A DNA stretch of 53,785 nt from an uncultured Lachnospiraceae bacterium (GCA_910588215.1 CAJUQJ010000028.1:1-53785), one strand, 5' to 3'; counted from the stretch's first letter, positions 32,655-41,280 are shown. Made by a program: numbers and translations. The notes: generated by a model not told the origin, from the sequence alone.

Positions 32655-32683
32655 ATTTTACTAGAAAATATTTAAAAGCACAA
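32655..32683 (-). promoter_or_regulatory. sigma-A promoter of ecfA1-ecfA2-ecfT-truA
   Basis: Minus-strand TTGTGC (32678-32683), 17-base spacer, TAAAAT (32655-32660). The predicted leader is about 150 bases. It lies between ecfA1 and the MITE copy. Confidence 0.6.
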
Positions 32684-32722
32684 GACTTTCATTTGTGGTA
32701 TACTTTCTATACGTAACAGTTC

Positions 32723-32912
32723 GTTACCATTCACGGTGCCCTGCACCTTGCTGCATGGGCATTAAGTACGTAGTACTCGCCGATAACTTTACGGTTTCAG
32801 GCATCCAGCCTCTCGCCGAAGGGCGCTAAACGTCCGGGGGACGTTTGCTAAGCGCCGACCGGAGTGGAACGTAGACATTTGGAATGGGTTGGATGCGTGG
32901 TTACCATGTAAC
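32723..32912. mobile_element. second copy of the truA MITE, reversed
   Basis: About 165 bases nearly identical to the reverse complement of 28649-28858, from GTTACCATTCACGG to GGATGCG. The last arm is shorter and different, ending ATGTAAC. No clear target duplication. With the other copy it forms an inverted pair about 4 kb apart enclosing truA and the Ecf genes. Confidence 0.85.
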
Positions 32913-32990
32913 CACAATGCACACTAAATACTCCCAAATCGCATGCAGAGCGATTTTACTCGCGGGAATAAACGTAAGGAGCTATTGAAT

Positions 32991-34061
32991 ATGCCTAAAC
33001 ATCCACATACAAACAACTCATCCTCCAACTCCACATCACCTACGCCGCCTTCTAACCTTAAGGATTTCCTTCGTCAGGCGGCCCGGCCGTTCGGTTTTCT
33101 CTTACTTTTCATTATGGTATGCGCTTTCCTGGCTCAATACCTGACAGGTACCGAGACATTGCAGGAATATGCCGATAATAATCCTGAAATTGCCTACGGT
33201 ACTTCCTCCGAAATAGCAGATATCGATGCAAATACCACCGAACGCTCAGACGAAGATATGGCACAAACAAAGCATGTGGGTACGGTAACAGAAAACACGA
33301 CGACAGAAGAAACAGTGACAGGAGAAACTTCTGACACCCCTCCTGCATATGATATTTCAGAGACGACAGTTTCTGACACTGCCGACAGCCCGGAACCGGA
33401 TTCGGCAATATCAAATATGGAGAACAATGATATGACTTCTATTTCTGCACGCACAACTTACCAGGACGGCTTCTATTATGAACCTATCAACGATACCATC
33501 AAAGCCAGAATCACTGGTATCTCTTACCCTGAGGCCGACTGCAGCATCTCATATGACAATCTGAACTACGTGGGGCTTCTCTATGTTGATTTCAATGGAA
33601 ACATTCAGGAAGGAGAGCTAATCTGCAACAAGGCCATTGCACAAGATATGGTAGAAATCTTCTACGAACTGTATCAAAATGATTATCGCATTGAACGGAT
33701 CCGTCTTATAGATGAGTATGGCGGAGACGATACGCTTTCCATGCTGGATAACAACACATCCTGCTTTAACTACCGAGTCGTAGACGGTACCACCACACTG
33801 TCCAAACATGCGCTTGGCTGCGCCATCGATATCAATCCGTTCTATAACCCTTACGTAGTGTTCAATAAGAACGGAGACGGGGAGACCTATATCTCTCCCA
33901 AGGGCAGCGAGGTCTATGCCGATCGTTCGCAGGATTTCCCTTACAAAATAGATGAGAATGACTTATGCTATAAACTTTTTACTTCTCATGGCTTTACCTG
34001 GGGCGGTAACTGGAACTCTTCCAAAGATTATCAGCACTTCCAAATTGTTCTGCCAGACTAG
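32991..34061 (+). CDS. membrane-anchored M15-family D-Ala/L-Ala peptidase
   Basis: A 356-residue exported peptidase. One membrane anchor (about 35-50) precedes a long acidic Thr/Ser-rich linker (to about 150) and the M15 zinc domain. Metal ligands: H273 and D280 in SKHALGCAIDINP, H349 in the FTWGGNW...HF motif. By family it cleaves peptidoglycan stem peptides (VanY/CwlK-like D-Ala-D-Ala carboxypeptidase or L-Ala-D-Glu endopeptidase). ATG 32991 has AAGGAG nine bases upstream. It is lone and plus-strand, inserted between rplQ and ecfA1 and directly after a MITE. Confidence 0.87.
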   Translation: MPKHPHTNNSSSNSTSPTPPSNLKDFLRQAARPFGFLLLFIMVCAFLAQYLTGTETLQEYADNNPEIAYGTSSEIADIDANTTERSDEDMAQTKHVGTVTENTTTEETVTGETSDTPPAYDISETTVSDTADSPEPDSAISNMENNDMTSISARTTYQDGFYYEPINDTIKARITGISYPEADCSISYDNLNYVGLLYVDFNGNIQEGELICNKAIAQDMVEIFYELYQNDYRIERIRLIDEYGGDDTLSMLDNNTSCFNYRVVDGTTTLSKHALGCAIDINPFYNPYVVFNKNGDGETYISPKGSEVYADRSQDFPYKIDENDLCYKLFTSHGFTWGGNWNSSKDYQHFQIVLPD

Positions 34062-34075
34062 TACTCCGTACTAGT
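34057..34075. repeat. palindrome ACTAGTAC-TCC-GTACTAGT at the peptidase stop
   Basis: A perfect 8-bp inverted repeat with three central bases; the stop codon TAG lies in it. The sequence equals the outer ends of the element at 27014-27179 joined together, so it may be an excision remnant or target. Confidence 0.55.
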
Positions 34076-34093
34076 GTGATTTCCTAATATGTC

Positions 34094-34123
34094 AAAAAAA
34101 GTACACATCAATCGATGTGTACT
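34094..34123 (-). terminator. terminator of the chemoreceptor gene
   Basis: Perfect AGTACACATC / GATGTGTACT stem, four-base loop, followed on the minus strand by seven T. It starts about 38 bases after the stop. Confidence 0.88.
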
Positions 34124-34160
34124 CTTCTCTTATATCTTAAAATCTCTGCATACCGTGTAA

Positions 34161-35861
34161 TTATAATTCAAACATGGACATCGTCTCATCCATCTGATTT
34201 GAAATATTCTTCAACTCGTAAGCTTCATCCGCAATCTCATTGATGATACCGCTTATCTCAGTAACGGAAGCAGATGTCTCCTCTGTACTTGCCGCATTCT
34301 CCTCTGCGATCGCCGACAGATTCTGTACCGTATCCACAACGCTGCTTCTTGCTTCGTTAACCTTCGCGGTTCTGTTGGATACTTCATCGATCACACCGAT
34401 GGACTCCTCTACGTTATCGATCAGCTGTGCAACCTGCTCATTTGTATTCGTAACGTTCTGGCTCTGCTGCTCCATCATCTCTTTGACTTCATTCATGGTA
34501 ACAACAGACTTATCGGAATCTTCGATCAGAGACAGGATGATTCTCTCAATCTGTCTTGCAGATTCATTGGACTGCTCTGCAAGTTTCTGGATCTGTGCCG
34601 CAACGACTGCGAAACCTCTACCCTGCTCGCCTGCACGTGCCGCCTCGATCGAAGCATTCAGTGAAAGCAGATTCGTCTCTTCTGCAATGTTAGTGATAAG
34701 AGCTGTAGCTTCTTTGATCTTCTGTGCCGATTCGTTCGTAACATTGGTCTGCTCATAGATGATATCAATGGACTCACTCGTCTTAGCATTGCTCTCCTGC
34801 AGCTCACGGATCGCTTCAATAACGGTCTGACCGCCTTCCTTCATCTGCTGAGCCTTACGATTCAGATTATCCAGCTCACCGGCCATCTCCTCGATCATAT
34901 TACCCATAAGAATAATATTCTCGGTCGCACTCTGCGTCTCTTCTGCCTGAGATCCTGCACCGATCGCAATCTCATTGACTGCCTTCTCCATCTGCTCAAC
35001 ATGCTCACTCGTAATGCTTGTTCTGTTGCGCATATTGTCCGATGCCTCTAACAGAGACTTACTTCCATCAATAACGTTCTTGATAATATCGGAGAGATTC
35101 TCTTCCAGCTTCTTGATCGCTCTACAGATCTCACCTACTTCATCCGACTGCCTTAAGGATTCCTCATCAAACTTAAAGTTAAGCTTACCTTGTGCAACCT
35201 GTTCCAAAGCACTCACACCGACGTTCAGTCTCTTCGACATCTTGCCTACAATAAGAATAGTCAGTACTGTACAGAAAACCATAAGAACTGCCGCCAGGAT
35301 CACTATAATCATAGTGATCTGTCTGATCTGAGAATCAACGATCTCTTTCTTCATACCGGCAAAAACCATACCGACAGTCTCGTTCGTTTCAAAATCAAAC
35401 AACGGTATGTAATATCCGAAATACGTCAATCCGGACACCGACACATTATCGGTAAAGTATTCCTTTCCCTGTCCTAATACGGTATCCAATACTTCCTTGT
35501 CTGTCAATGTTCCCATAACACGCTGACCGCTGTCATCCTTAGCAGAGGTCATATATCTGGTATCCCCATAATAGATGGACACGTCAATATTAGCTGCCTC
35601 TTTAATGTCATCTGCCATATCAACCTGCTGAGAGATGTTAAAATCACCCTTCACCAATTCATTGTTCTCATTCAGCATATATGGCTCACTGTTCATCTTC
35701 CTGAATGTACTACGCACTGCAGTCGCGGTACCACGCAGACCATCAGAAATAGTCTCCGTCATCGCATCATTGATCTTCTTATTGCTGACCACTGTAATCG
35801 CCACTCCGAGTACCAGTAACGGCAAAAGTGCGATCAATAAGATTTTTTGCTTTAATTTCAT
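34161..35861 (-). CDS. methyl-accepting chemotaxis protein
   Basis: A 566-residue chemoreceptor. Membrane helices at about 7-25 and 182-205 flank an extracytoplasmic single-Cache-like domain; a HAMP domain follows (about 206-260), then a signalling coiled coil whose hairpin tip includes NLLSLNASIEAARAGEQGRGFAVVA. It controls CheA/CheW and so flagellar rotation. The ligand is unknown. GGAGG is nine bases before ATG. It lies after rplQ with the operon terminator between them, a place where ecfA1 is usual. Confidence 0.94.
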   Translation of the reverse strand: MKLKQKILLIALLPLLVLGVAITVVSNKKINDAMTETISDGLRGTATAVRSTFRKMNSEPYMLNENNELVKGDFNISQQVDMADDIKEAANIDVSIYYGDTRYMTSAKDDSGQRVMGTLTDKEVLDTVLGQGKEYFTDNVSVSGLTYFGYYIPLFDFETNETVGMVFAGMKKEIVDSQIRQITMIIVILAAVLMVFCTVLTILIVGKMSKRLNVGVSALEQVAQGKLNFKFDEESLRQSDEVGEICRAIKKLEENLSDIIKNVIDGSKSLLEASDNMRNRTSITSEHVEQMEKAVNEIAIGAGSQAEETQSATENIILMGNMIEEMAGELDNLNRKAQQMKEGGQTVIEAIRELQESNAKTSESIDIIYEQTNVTNESAQKIKEATALITNIAEETNLLSLNASIEAARAGEQGRGFAVVAAQIQKLAEQSNESARQIERIILSLIEDSDKSVVTMNEVKEMMEQQSQNVTNTNEQVAQLIDNVEESIGVIDEVSNRTAKVNEARSSVVDTVQNLSAIAEENAASTEETSASVTEISGIINEIADEAYELKNISNQMDETMSMFEL

Positions 35862-35982
35862 CTTTTTGTTCCTCCATGCCCCTTTTTAATCAAAATGCTA
35901 TATCCATTGTAGCATATTTATAAAGAAAATCCATCCCTAATTTTTAAAAATTTCACTGGGATAACTTTCCGCTCTTAAGTGT

Positions 35983-36018
35983 AAAAAGAAAATAAACCCT
36001 GCGGTCATAGCAGGGTTT
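35983..36018 (-). terminator. terminator of the ribosomal protein operon
   Basis: AAACCCTGC / GCAGGGTTT with a seven-base loop, followed on the minus strand by ATTTTCTTTTT. It lies 18 bases after the rplQ stop. Confidence 0.88.
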
Positions 36019-36036
36019 ACCTTTTATTCATTTACC

Positions 36037-36573
36037 TTAAACAAGTTCAAGAACTACTTCCATCGCTGCATCGCCTTTACGGGGACCGATCTTAATGATT
36101 CTTGTATAGCCACCGTTACGGTTTGCATACTTAGCGCCGTACTCATCGAAAATCTTGGCAGCCAAGTCTACTTCCTTCGTGTTTTTCTTTCTGCCGGCCG
36201 CTGCTGTAGGCACTTCCGTTACCGGATATAAAACCTTCAGCATCTGTCTTCTGGCATGCAGTCTGGAGGGCAGATCTTTCCTGATCTCTTTCTCTACCAT
36301 ATCATATACGGTAACCTTCTTGCCATCTACCACTTCTTTGACTCTCTTGCCGTCTTTATCCTTGCGCGGTACTTTAGCGGTAACTTTAACATTCTCGAAG
36401 TTATCTTTCTCCTTCACTGCCAGTGCAATGAGGCCTTCTGCCACTTTACGTACCTCTTTCGCTCTTGCCTCTGTAGTAACGATCCTTCCGTTATACAAAA
36501 GCGCTGTAACCTGATTTCTAAGTAATGCTTTTCTCTGGTCAGATGTTCTGCCGAGTTTTCTGTATTTTGCCAT
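36037..36573 (-). CDS. rplQ: 50S ribosomal protein L17
   Basis: A 178-residue L17, about 55-60 residues longer than the usual 110-125. The N-terminal half (KYRKLGRTSDQRKALLRN) and the C-terminal NRNGGYTRIIK are canonical. A Lys/Asp/Glu-rich insertion (roughly 68-135, including VPRKDKDGKRVKEVVDGKK and an Ala/Lys stretch) lies between them. ATG 36573 has AAAGGAG six bases upstream. Last gene of the operon, followed by the terminator. Confidence 0.94.
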   Translation of the reverse strand: MAKYRKLGRTSDQRKALLRNQVTALLYNGRIVTTEARAKEVRKVAEGLIALAVKEKDNFENVKVTAKVPRKDKDGKRVKEVVDGKKVTVYDMVEKEIRKDLPSRLHARRQMLKVLYPVTEVPTAAAGRKKNTKEVDLAAKIFDEYGAKYANRNGGYTRIIKIGPRKGDAAMEVVLELV

Positions 36574-36745
36574 AACTGGCTCCTTTCTCACTGGGGAGTT
36601 CTCTCCCTCATCATGGTGTACATCCGGCCACGCACTTTGGACTTACTTACCGAATGCGTCAACAGTTTCCATTCATGAGTAAGGCTTACGGGTGCTCTTT
36701 GGGCTTATCCCTTATGCCTTCTTACTTGAAGATTCTCTCTTACGA

Positions 36746-37705
36746 TCAAACCTCATCGCTGGGGTTTAACTGTAAGCCTAACTCCTTTAACTTTGCCAAT
36801 ACTTCTTCTAAGGATTTACGTCCGAGATTGCGGACTTTCATCATATCCTCGGAAGTCTTATTCGTCAGCTCTTCTACTGTATTGATACCGGCTCTCTTTA
36901 AGCAGTTGTATGAACGGACTGACAATTCCAATTCGTCAATGCTCATCTCGAGAACCTTCTCCTTCTCATCGTCTTCCTTCTCAACCATCACTTCTGCAGT
37001 CTTGGCATTCTCGGACAGATCGATGAACAGGCTTAAATGTTCGCTCAACACCTTCGCGGCAAGGCTGACAGCCTCATCAGGCTCTAATGTTCCATTCGTG
37101 TAGACATCCAGCGTCAGTTTATCATAGTCCGTGATCTGACCGACACGTGTATTCTCCACCGTCACATTCACTCTCTCTACAGGCGTATAGATAGAATCGA
37201 CGGCGATCACACCGATTGGCAGATCCTCTGTTTTATTCCGATCAGAACTTACATATCCTCTGCCTCTGGTGATCGTCAACTCCATATATAATTTAGTGTC
37301 TTTACCACTTAATGTCGCAATCACTAAGTCCGGATTCAGTATTTCAATATCCTGATCAACCTGAATATCTGATGCTCTGACAACTCCTTCGCCCTCATAC
37401 TCAATGTACGCGGTTTTAGGCTCATTGGTATCGCTGCTATTCTTTATTGCAAGGCTCTTGATGTTCATGATAATCTCAGTAACATCTTCCTTCACACCGG
37501 GAATAGAACTAAATTCATGTAAAACACCTTCGATTTTAACCTGGCTTACTGCAGCACCCGGTAAAGAAGAAAGCATAATTCTTCTAAGAGAATTTCCCAG
37601 AGTAATTCCGTAACCTCTTTCTAAGGGCTCAACTACGAATTTACCATACTTTTTATCTTCTGAGATTTCTGTAACCTCAATATTCGGTCTCTCAAAATCA
37701 AACAC
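36746..37705 (-). CDS. rpoA: RNA polymerase alpha subunit (GTG start)
   Basis: A 319-residue alpha subunit. The N-terminal assembly domain has FDFERPNIEV and YGITLGNSLRRIMLSSLPG; the C-terminal domain (about 245-319) ends with VRNLGRKSLEEVLAKL, binding UP elements and activators. The GTG at 37705 is chosen because AAAGGAGGG lies seven bases before it and homologues start at this point; an ATG eight codons upstream lacks a site. The gap from rpsD holds a dispersed hairpin repeat. Confidence 0.95.
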   Translation of the reverse strand: MFDFERPNIEVTEISEDKKYGKFVVEPLERGYGITLGNSLRRIMLSSLPGAAVSQVKIEGVLHEFSSIPGVKEDVTEIIMNIKSLAIKNSSDTNEPKTAYIEYEGEGVVRASDIQVDQDIEILNPDLVIATLSGKDTKLYMELTITRGRGYVSSDRNKTEDLPIGVIAVDSIYTPVERVNVTVENTRVGQITDYDKLTLDVYTNGTLEPDEAVSLAAKVLSEHLSLFIDLSENAKTAEVMVEKEDDEKEKVLEMSIDELELSVRSYNCLKRAGINTVEELTNKTSEDMMKVRNLGRKSLEEVLAKLKELGLQLNPSDEV

Positions 37706-37737
37706 GCAAATACCCTCCTTTGCGAACAATGCTATCG

Positions 37738-37808
37738 CTATGAAAGTTGTTGACTTTCATAGCATGGATGGCCATGCGGCCCGCCAAACGGCAGGCTGTG
37801 CATGATGG
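37738..37808 (-). repeat. hairpin repeat ATGAAAGTC/GACTTTCAT, copy 3
   Basis: Reverse orientation copy between rpsD and rpoA, containing CTATGAAAGT-TGTTG-ACTTTCATAG, ATGGATGGCCATGCGG and GGCAGGCTG. Stem pairing is kept while the loop differs from the other copies. Confidence 0.78.
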
Positions 37809-37811
37809 ATT

Positions 37812-38405
37812 TTACTTAGAATATAACTCGACAATAAGCATCTCATTAACCGGAACGTCAATCATCTCTCTTGTCGGAAGGTATTTCACCGTTCCCTTTA
37901 ATGCTTCCTGATCCACTTCGAGCCATTCCGGAACAAGTCTTCCACCTGTCACCTCCAGAATGTCTTTGTATCTCTGTAAGGATCTGGACTTCTCCCTTAC
38001 TTCGATCACATCACCAGCTTTGACCAGATAAGACGGAATATGAACCGCTTTACCATTTACCAGAAAATGCTTATGGCCCACGATCTGTCTTGCTTCTCTT
38101 CTCGTTCTTGCAAATCCCATTCTGAACACAATGCTGTCCAGTCTGCTCTCAAGCATGACCATAAGGTTTTCACCGGTCATTCCCTTCATTCTTTCAGCTT
38201 TCTGGTAGTAGTTTCTGAAAGGTTTCTCCAGCACGCCATAGATGAATTTTGCTTTCTGTTTCTCTCTCAACTGAAGACCATACTCGCTGATCTTCTTACC
38301 AGCCCTCGCTGATGTTCTGTTGGATTTCTTATCATATCCTAAAAAAACAGGATCTAAATCAAGTGATCTGCATCTTTTCAATACAGGAACTCTGTTTACT
38401 GCCAT
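37812..38405 (-). CDS. rpsD: 30S ribosomal protein S4
   Basis: A 197-residue S4, primary 16S rRNA-binding protein. The S4 RNA-binding domain (about 90-150) has LESRLDSIVFRMGFARTRRE and the VNG motif. The N-terminus lacks the four-cysteine zinc cluster, so it is the zinc-free form. AGAGGAG lies nine bases before ATG. It sits within the alpha operon, unlike the lone rpsD of Bacillus. Confidence 0.96.
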   Translation of the reverse strand: MAVNRVPVLKRCRSLDLDPVFLGYDKKSNRTSARAGKKISEYGLQLREKQKAKFIYGVLEKPFRNYYQKAERMKGMTGENLMVMLESRLDSIVFRMGFARTRREARQIVGHKHFLVNGKAVHIPSYLVKAGDVIEVREKSRSLQRYKDILEVTGGRLVPEWLEVDQEALKGTVKYLPTREMIDVPVNEMLIVELYSK

Positions 38406-38574
38406 TGTTTTTGGCTCCTCTCATATAATTTTGTTTACAGTGCAAGTATTTTGCTCCGCATAGAACATGCTGCGCAAAATGACACCTTCTTCCAAATCTT
38501 TACTACATTCTCTCTGTACAAAATATAGGATTCTAATGCAGAATATACTTCTACATTAGAACTTCTCTTTATCG
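38406..38574 (-). promoter_or_regulatory. rpsK-rpsD spacer with two stem-loops
   Basis: A 169-base untranslated spacer holding two inverted repeats: ATTTTGC...CCGCAT / ATGCTGCGCAAAAT (38448-38481) and TTCTAATG / CATTAGAA (38533-38561). They could set S4-dependent control of rpsD or process the mRNA; no known leader is recognised with certainty. Confidence 0.4.
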
Positions 38575-38970
38575 CTATACGCGACGACGCTTAGGCGGAC
38601 GACATCCATTATGCGGTACAGGCGTCACGTCGCGGATGCTTGTCACTTCCAAGCCGCAAGCCTGCAATGCGCGGATTGCTGCTTCACGTCCCGAACCAGG
38701 ACCTTTCACCATAACGTCCACTGTCTTTAAGCCATGGATCAAAGCAGCTTTTGCTGCTGTCTCTGCAGCCATCTGTGCTGCATAAGGAGTAGATTTCCTT
38801 GAACCTCTAAAACCAAGACCACCTGCACTTGCCCAGCTCAATGCGTTACCCTCTGTATCCGTCAGAGTAACGATCGTATTGTTAAAAGAAGACTGGATAT
38901 GTGCCTGTCCACGTTCAACGTTTTTCTTTACACGCTTTTTTGTCACTTTTTTGGTAACTTTTTTAGCCAT
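38575..38970 (-). CDS. rpsK: 30S ribosomal protein S11
   Basis: A 131-residue S11 of the 30S platform. Lys-rich N-terminus, then GQAHIQSSFNNTIVTLTD and GLGFRGSRKSTPYAAQMAAE, ending NGCRPPKRRRV. Length is normal. It follows rpsM and precedes rpsD in the standard alpha-operon order. Confidence 0.97.
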   Translation of the reverse strand: MAKKVTKKVTKKRVKKNVERGQAHIQSSFNNTIVTLTDTEGNALSWASAGGLGFRGSRKSTPYAAQMAAETAAKAALIHGLKTVDVMVKGPGSGREAAIRALQACGLEVTSIRDVTPVPHNGCRPPKRRRV

Positions 38971-39076
38971 AATAAACTAACCTACTTTCTCTCTTTCTAC
39001 ATCGAATGTTATACCGCCCGGAAATATGATTCGTATACATATCTCCACTCTCATGATCTCTGTTCTTAAGATCACA

Positions 39077-39445
39077 TTATTTCTTCTTGTTTGCCACTGT
39101 TCTCTTAGGACCTTTTCTTGTTCTCGCATTTGTTTTGGTCTTCTGTCCGCGAACCGGAAGTCCTTTCCTGTGACGGATACCTCTATAGCATCCGATTTCC
39201 TGAAGACGCTTGATGTTCAGTGCGATCTCTCTTCTCAGATCACCTTCCACCATATAATCCCTGTCGATCACCTCGGCAAGTCTCTTGACCTCATCATCAG
39301 TTAATTCTCTGACACGGGTATCCGGATTTACATTAGCTGTCTCCAGAATCTTATTAGCGCTTACTCTACCAATACCATAGATATAAGTTAAGCCAATCTC
39401 CACGCGTTTCTCTCTGGGTAAGTCAACACCTGCAATACGAGCCAT
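39077..39445 (-). CDS. rpsM: 30S ribosomal protein S13
   Basis: A 122-residue S13 of the 30S head, contacting the P-site tRNA and L5. MARIAGVDLPREKRVEIGLTY, the GIG helix-hairpin motif, RGIRHRKGLPVRGQ and the basic tail RTVANKKK are typical. GGAGG is eight bases before ATG. A 373-base gap separates it from rpmJ. Confidence 0.97.
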   Translation of the reverse strand: MARIAGVDLPREKRVEIGLTYIYGIGRVSANKILETANVNPDTRVRELTDDEVKRLAEVIDRDYMVEGDLRREIALNIKRLQEIGCYRGIRHRKGLPVRGQKTKTNARTRKGPKRTVANKKK

Positions 39446-39818
39446 TTATGTTTCCTCCATTTTCTTTGAGTCTGCATATGATTTTCCTGCAGTATACTCA
39501 TAATCTTGCAAACGATCTTATCCACAAGCGGATAAAATCGCCTTTACTAATTGATTGGGGTAGGTTCTACCCAATCGGATCAGGCGCTCCGATCTATCCA
39601 AACACGATTGTTGGTATCAAAAAGTAATCTCCGATAGGCTCTTTTATCTATATTATAATCAGTACCGCCCTCTATGATAAGCGCCCGAAAATCTATGACG
39701 CTCTCTGAATGTATAACTACACGCAGGATAAAAAACGGTAACTGCAGCCGCTCATAATACAAAGATTTCTTTGAAACTCATCTAAAAGAACCCCGTCTAA
39801 AACTTAGAATATTCGGGA
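39446..39818 (-). other. 373-base gene-free gap between rpmJ and rpsM
   Basis: Unusually long for this operon. It holds two small inverted repeats, TTATCC/GGATAA (39518-39535) and GATTGGG-GTAG/CTACCCAATC (39553-39576). A 60-codon frame starting with TTG has no ribosome site and I do not accept it. No promoter is convincing. Confidence 0.5.
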
Positions 39819-39932
39819 TTAACCTTGTACCTGTTTGTGTTTCGGATTTTCACAGATCACTCTGATCTTTCCTTTTCTTTTAATGATCTTGCATTTTTCG
39901 CAAATCGGTTTTACTGATGATCTAACTTTCAT
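39819..39932 (-). CDS. rpmJ: 50S ribosomal protein L36
   Basis: A 37-residue L36 of the zinc-binding type: MKVRSSVKPICEKCK, then VICENPKHKQ, with ligands C11, C14, C27 and H32. AAAGGAGG lies seven bases before ATG. It is in its standard place between infA and rpsM, and too short for usual ORF thresholds. Confidence 0.96.
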   Translation of the reverse strand: MKVRSSVKPICEKCKIIKRKGKIRVICENPKHKQVQG

Positions 39933-40011
39933 CTCAAACCCTCCTTTCAAAAAAGACCGTTTCATATTATATCACCAAATCCTATATTTGACAAGACTAA
40001 ATAAAACTTCT

Positions 40012-40230
40012 TTACTTGTCACGCCAAATAATTCTTCCCTTAGAAAGATCATAAGGTGATAATTCTAAAGTTACACGATCCCCCGGCAGAATACGTATAA
40101 AATTCTGACGAAGTTTACCGCTTATATGCGCCAATACGACATGACCGTTCTCCAGCTCAACCTGAAACATCGTATTGGGTAACTTTTCGATCACTGTTCC
40201 TTCGATTTCAATTACATCAGCCTTAGACAT
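40012..40230 (-). CDS. infA: translation initiation factor IF-1
   Basis: A 72-residue OB-fold factor that occupies the A site during initiation. MSKADVIEIEGTV, LPNTMFQVELENGH, HISGKLRQNFIRILPGDRV and GRIIWRDK are canonical. AGGAGG is six bases before ATG. Its start overlaps the end of the KOW-domain gene by eight bases, indicating coupling. Confidence 0.97.
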   Translation of the reverse strand: MSKADVIEIEGTVIEKLPNTMFQVELENGHVVLAHISGKLRQNFIRILPGDRVTLELSPYDLSKGRIIWRDK

Positions 40231-40471
40231 TTGCTTCCTCCTGATACCTTTTAATTGTTCTCTTGATTTCCAGATCGCTGTAACCGTCATTTGGTCTTTC
40301 CGTCTGTATCTTCCTGATGATCTGAATATGCTTCTTATTTTTCTTCTTCGGCGCCGCAACGGTTCTTTTCCGGCCGTCGGCTAAATATACATATTCGTCA
40401 TCTTCTCCTGTTATGACATATATCTTTCTTTTATCATGTCCTGCTTTTGATACAGCAAGCATTCCTATCAT
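40223..40471 (-). CDS. KOW-domain RNA-binding protein (L14e-like)
   Basis: An 82-residue basic protein with an N-terminal KOW motif (GMLAVSKAGHDKRKIYVI) and a KKKNKKHIQ stretch. Clostridia carry such an L14e/L27e-like gene between map and infA. A ribosome-associated role is probable from its place but unproven. ATG 40471 has GGAGG five bases upstream; an ATG four codons earlier falls on that site. It overlaps infA by eight bases. Confidence 0.85.
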   Translation of the reverse strand: MIGMLAVSKAGHDKRKIYVITGEDDEYVYLADGRKRTVAAPKKKNKKHIQIIRKIQTERPNDGYSDLEIKRTIKRYQEEANV

Positions 40472-40502
40472 GGCAGCCTCCATTACCTGTGACTCTTACC
40501 CT

Positions 40503-41255
40503 TTAAACCAGCGTCAATATTTCCGGTTCTCCATCCGTGATCAGCACCGTATTCTCATAATGTGCCGAAAGAGAATGGTCAATGGAAATAACTGTCCAGT
40601 CATCCGCAAGCCATTCGACCTCCGCTGTCCCCATATTGATCATCGGCTCGATCGCCAGGGTCATACCAGGCCGCAGCTTCATACCTCTTCTCCGCTGTGC
40701 AAAGTTCGGTATCTGTGGATCCTCATGCAACTTTGTGCCGATGCCATGCCCTACAAGCGCTCTGACGATCCCATAACCAAAAGGTGTAACATAAGCGTCG
40801 ATCGCATTGGAGATATCAAACAGCCGGTTCCCTGCCCTGGCCATCTTAATGCCCTCAAAGAAACTCTGCTTCGTCACATCCAACAATCTCTGCGCTTCCG
40901 CGCTGATCTGCCCCACCGCATGCGTTCTCGCCGCATCAGAATGATAGCCTTTGTAGATCAAACCGGTATCCAGACTGACAATGTCACCTTCCTGTATGAT
41001 ATGGGAATCCCTGGGGATCCCATGCACTACCTCTTCATTTACGGAAACACATACCGATGCCGGATACCCCTGATAATGCAGAAAGTTCGGTGTGCATCCT
41101 CTCTCCCTGATCAGCTTCTCACACATCCTGTCTATATCTTTCGTAGATATACCCGGTCGGATCATTCTGCCAAGTTCCTCATGTACTTCTGCCAGCAGTC
41201 TTCCTGCCTCCCGCATACATGCTATTTCTCTCGGAGATTTTATCGTTACAGCCAT
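40503..41255 (-). CDS. map: methionine aminopeptidase, type I
   Basis: A 250-residue enzyme removing the initiator methionine. The dimetal ligands are D96, D107, H170, E203 and E234, in LDTGLIYKGYHSDAART, VGHGIG, AIEPM and ENTV. No N-terminal SH3/zinc extension. GGAG lies eight bases before ATG. Position after adk is standard for the spc operon. Confidence 0.96.
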   Translation of the reverse strand: MAVTIKSPREIACMREAGRLLAEVHEELGRMIRPGISTKDIDRMCEKLIRERGCTPNFLHYQGYPASVCVSVNEEVVHGIPRDSHIIQEGDIVSLDTGLIYKGYHSDAARTHAVGQISAEAQRLLDVTKQSFFEGIKMARAGNRLFDISNAIDAYVTPFGYGIVRALVGHGIGTKLHEDPQIPNFAQRRRGMKLRPGMTLAIEPMINMGTAEVEWLADDWTVISIDHSLSAHYENTVLITDGEPEILTLV

Positions 41256-41280
41256 TTTCTCTTCTCCATGATATTATTCC

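Noticed and set aside
35862..35980. Sigma-28 promoter for the chemoreceptor gene
   Set aside because: A TAAA is present but no CCGATA-like box at the right distance; only weak sigma-A-like sequence is seen.
39580..39762. 60-codon frame in the rpmJ-rpsM gap
   Set aside because: Starts with TTG, has no ribosome site and no recognisable composition or motif; treated as chance.
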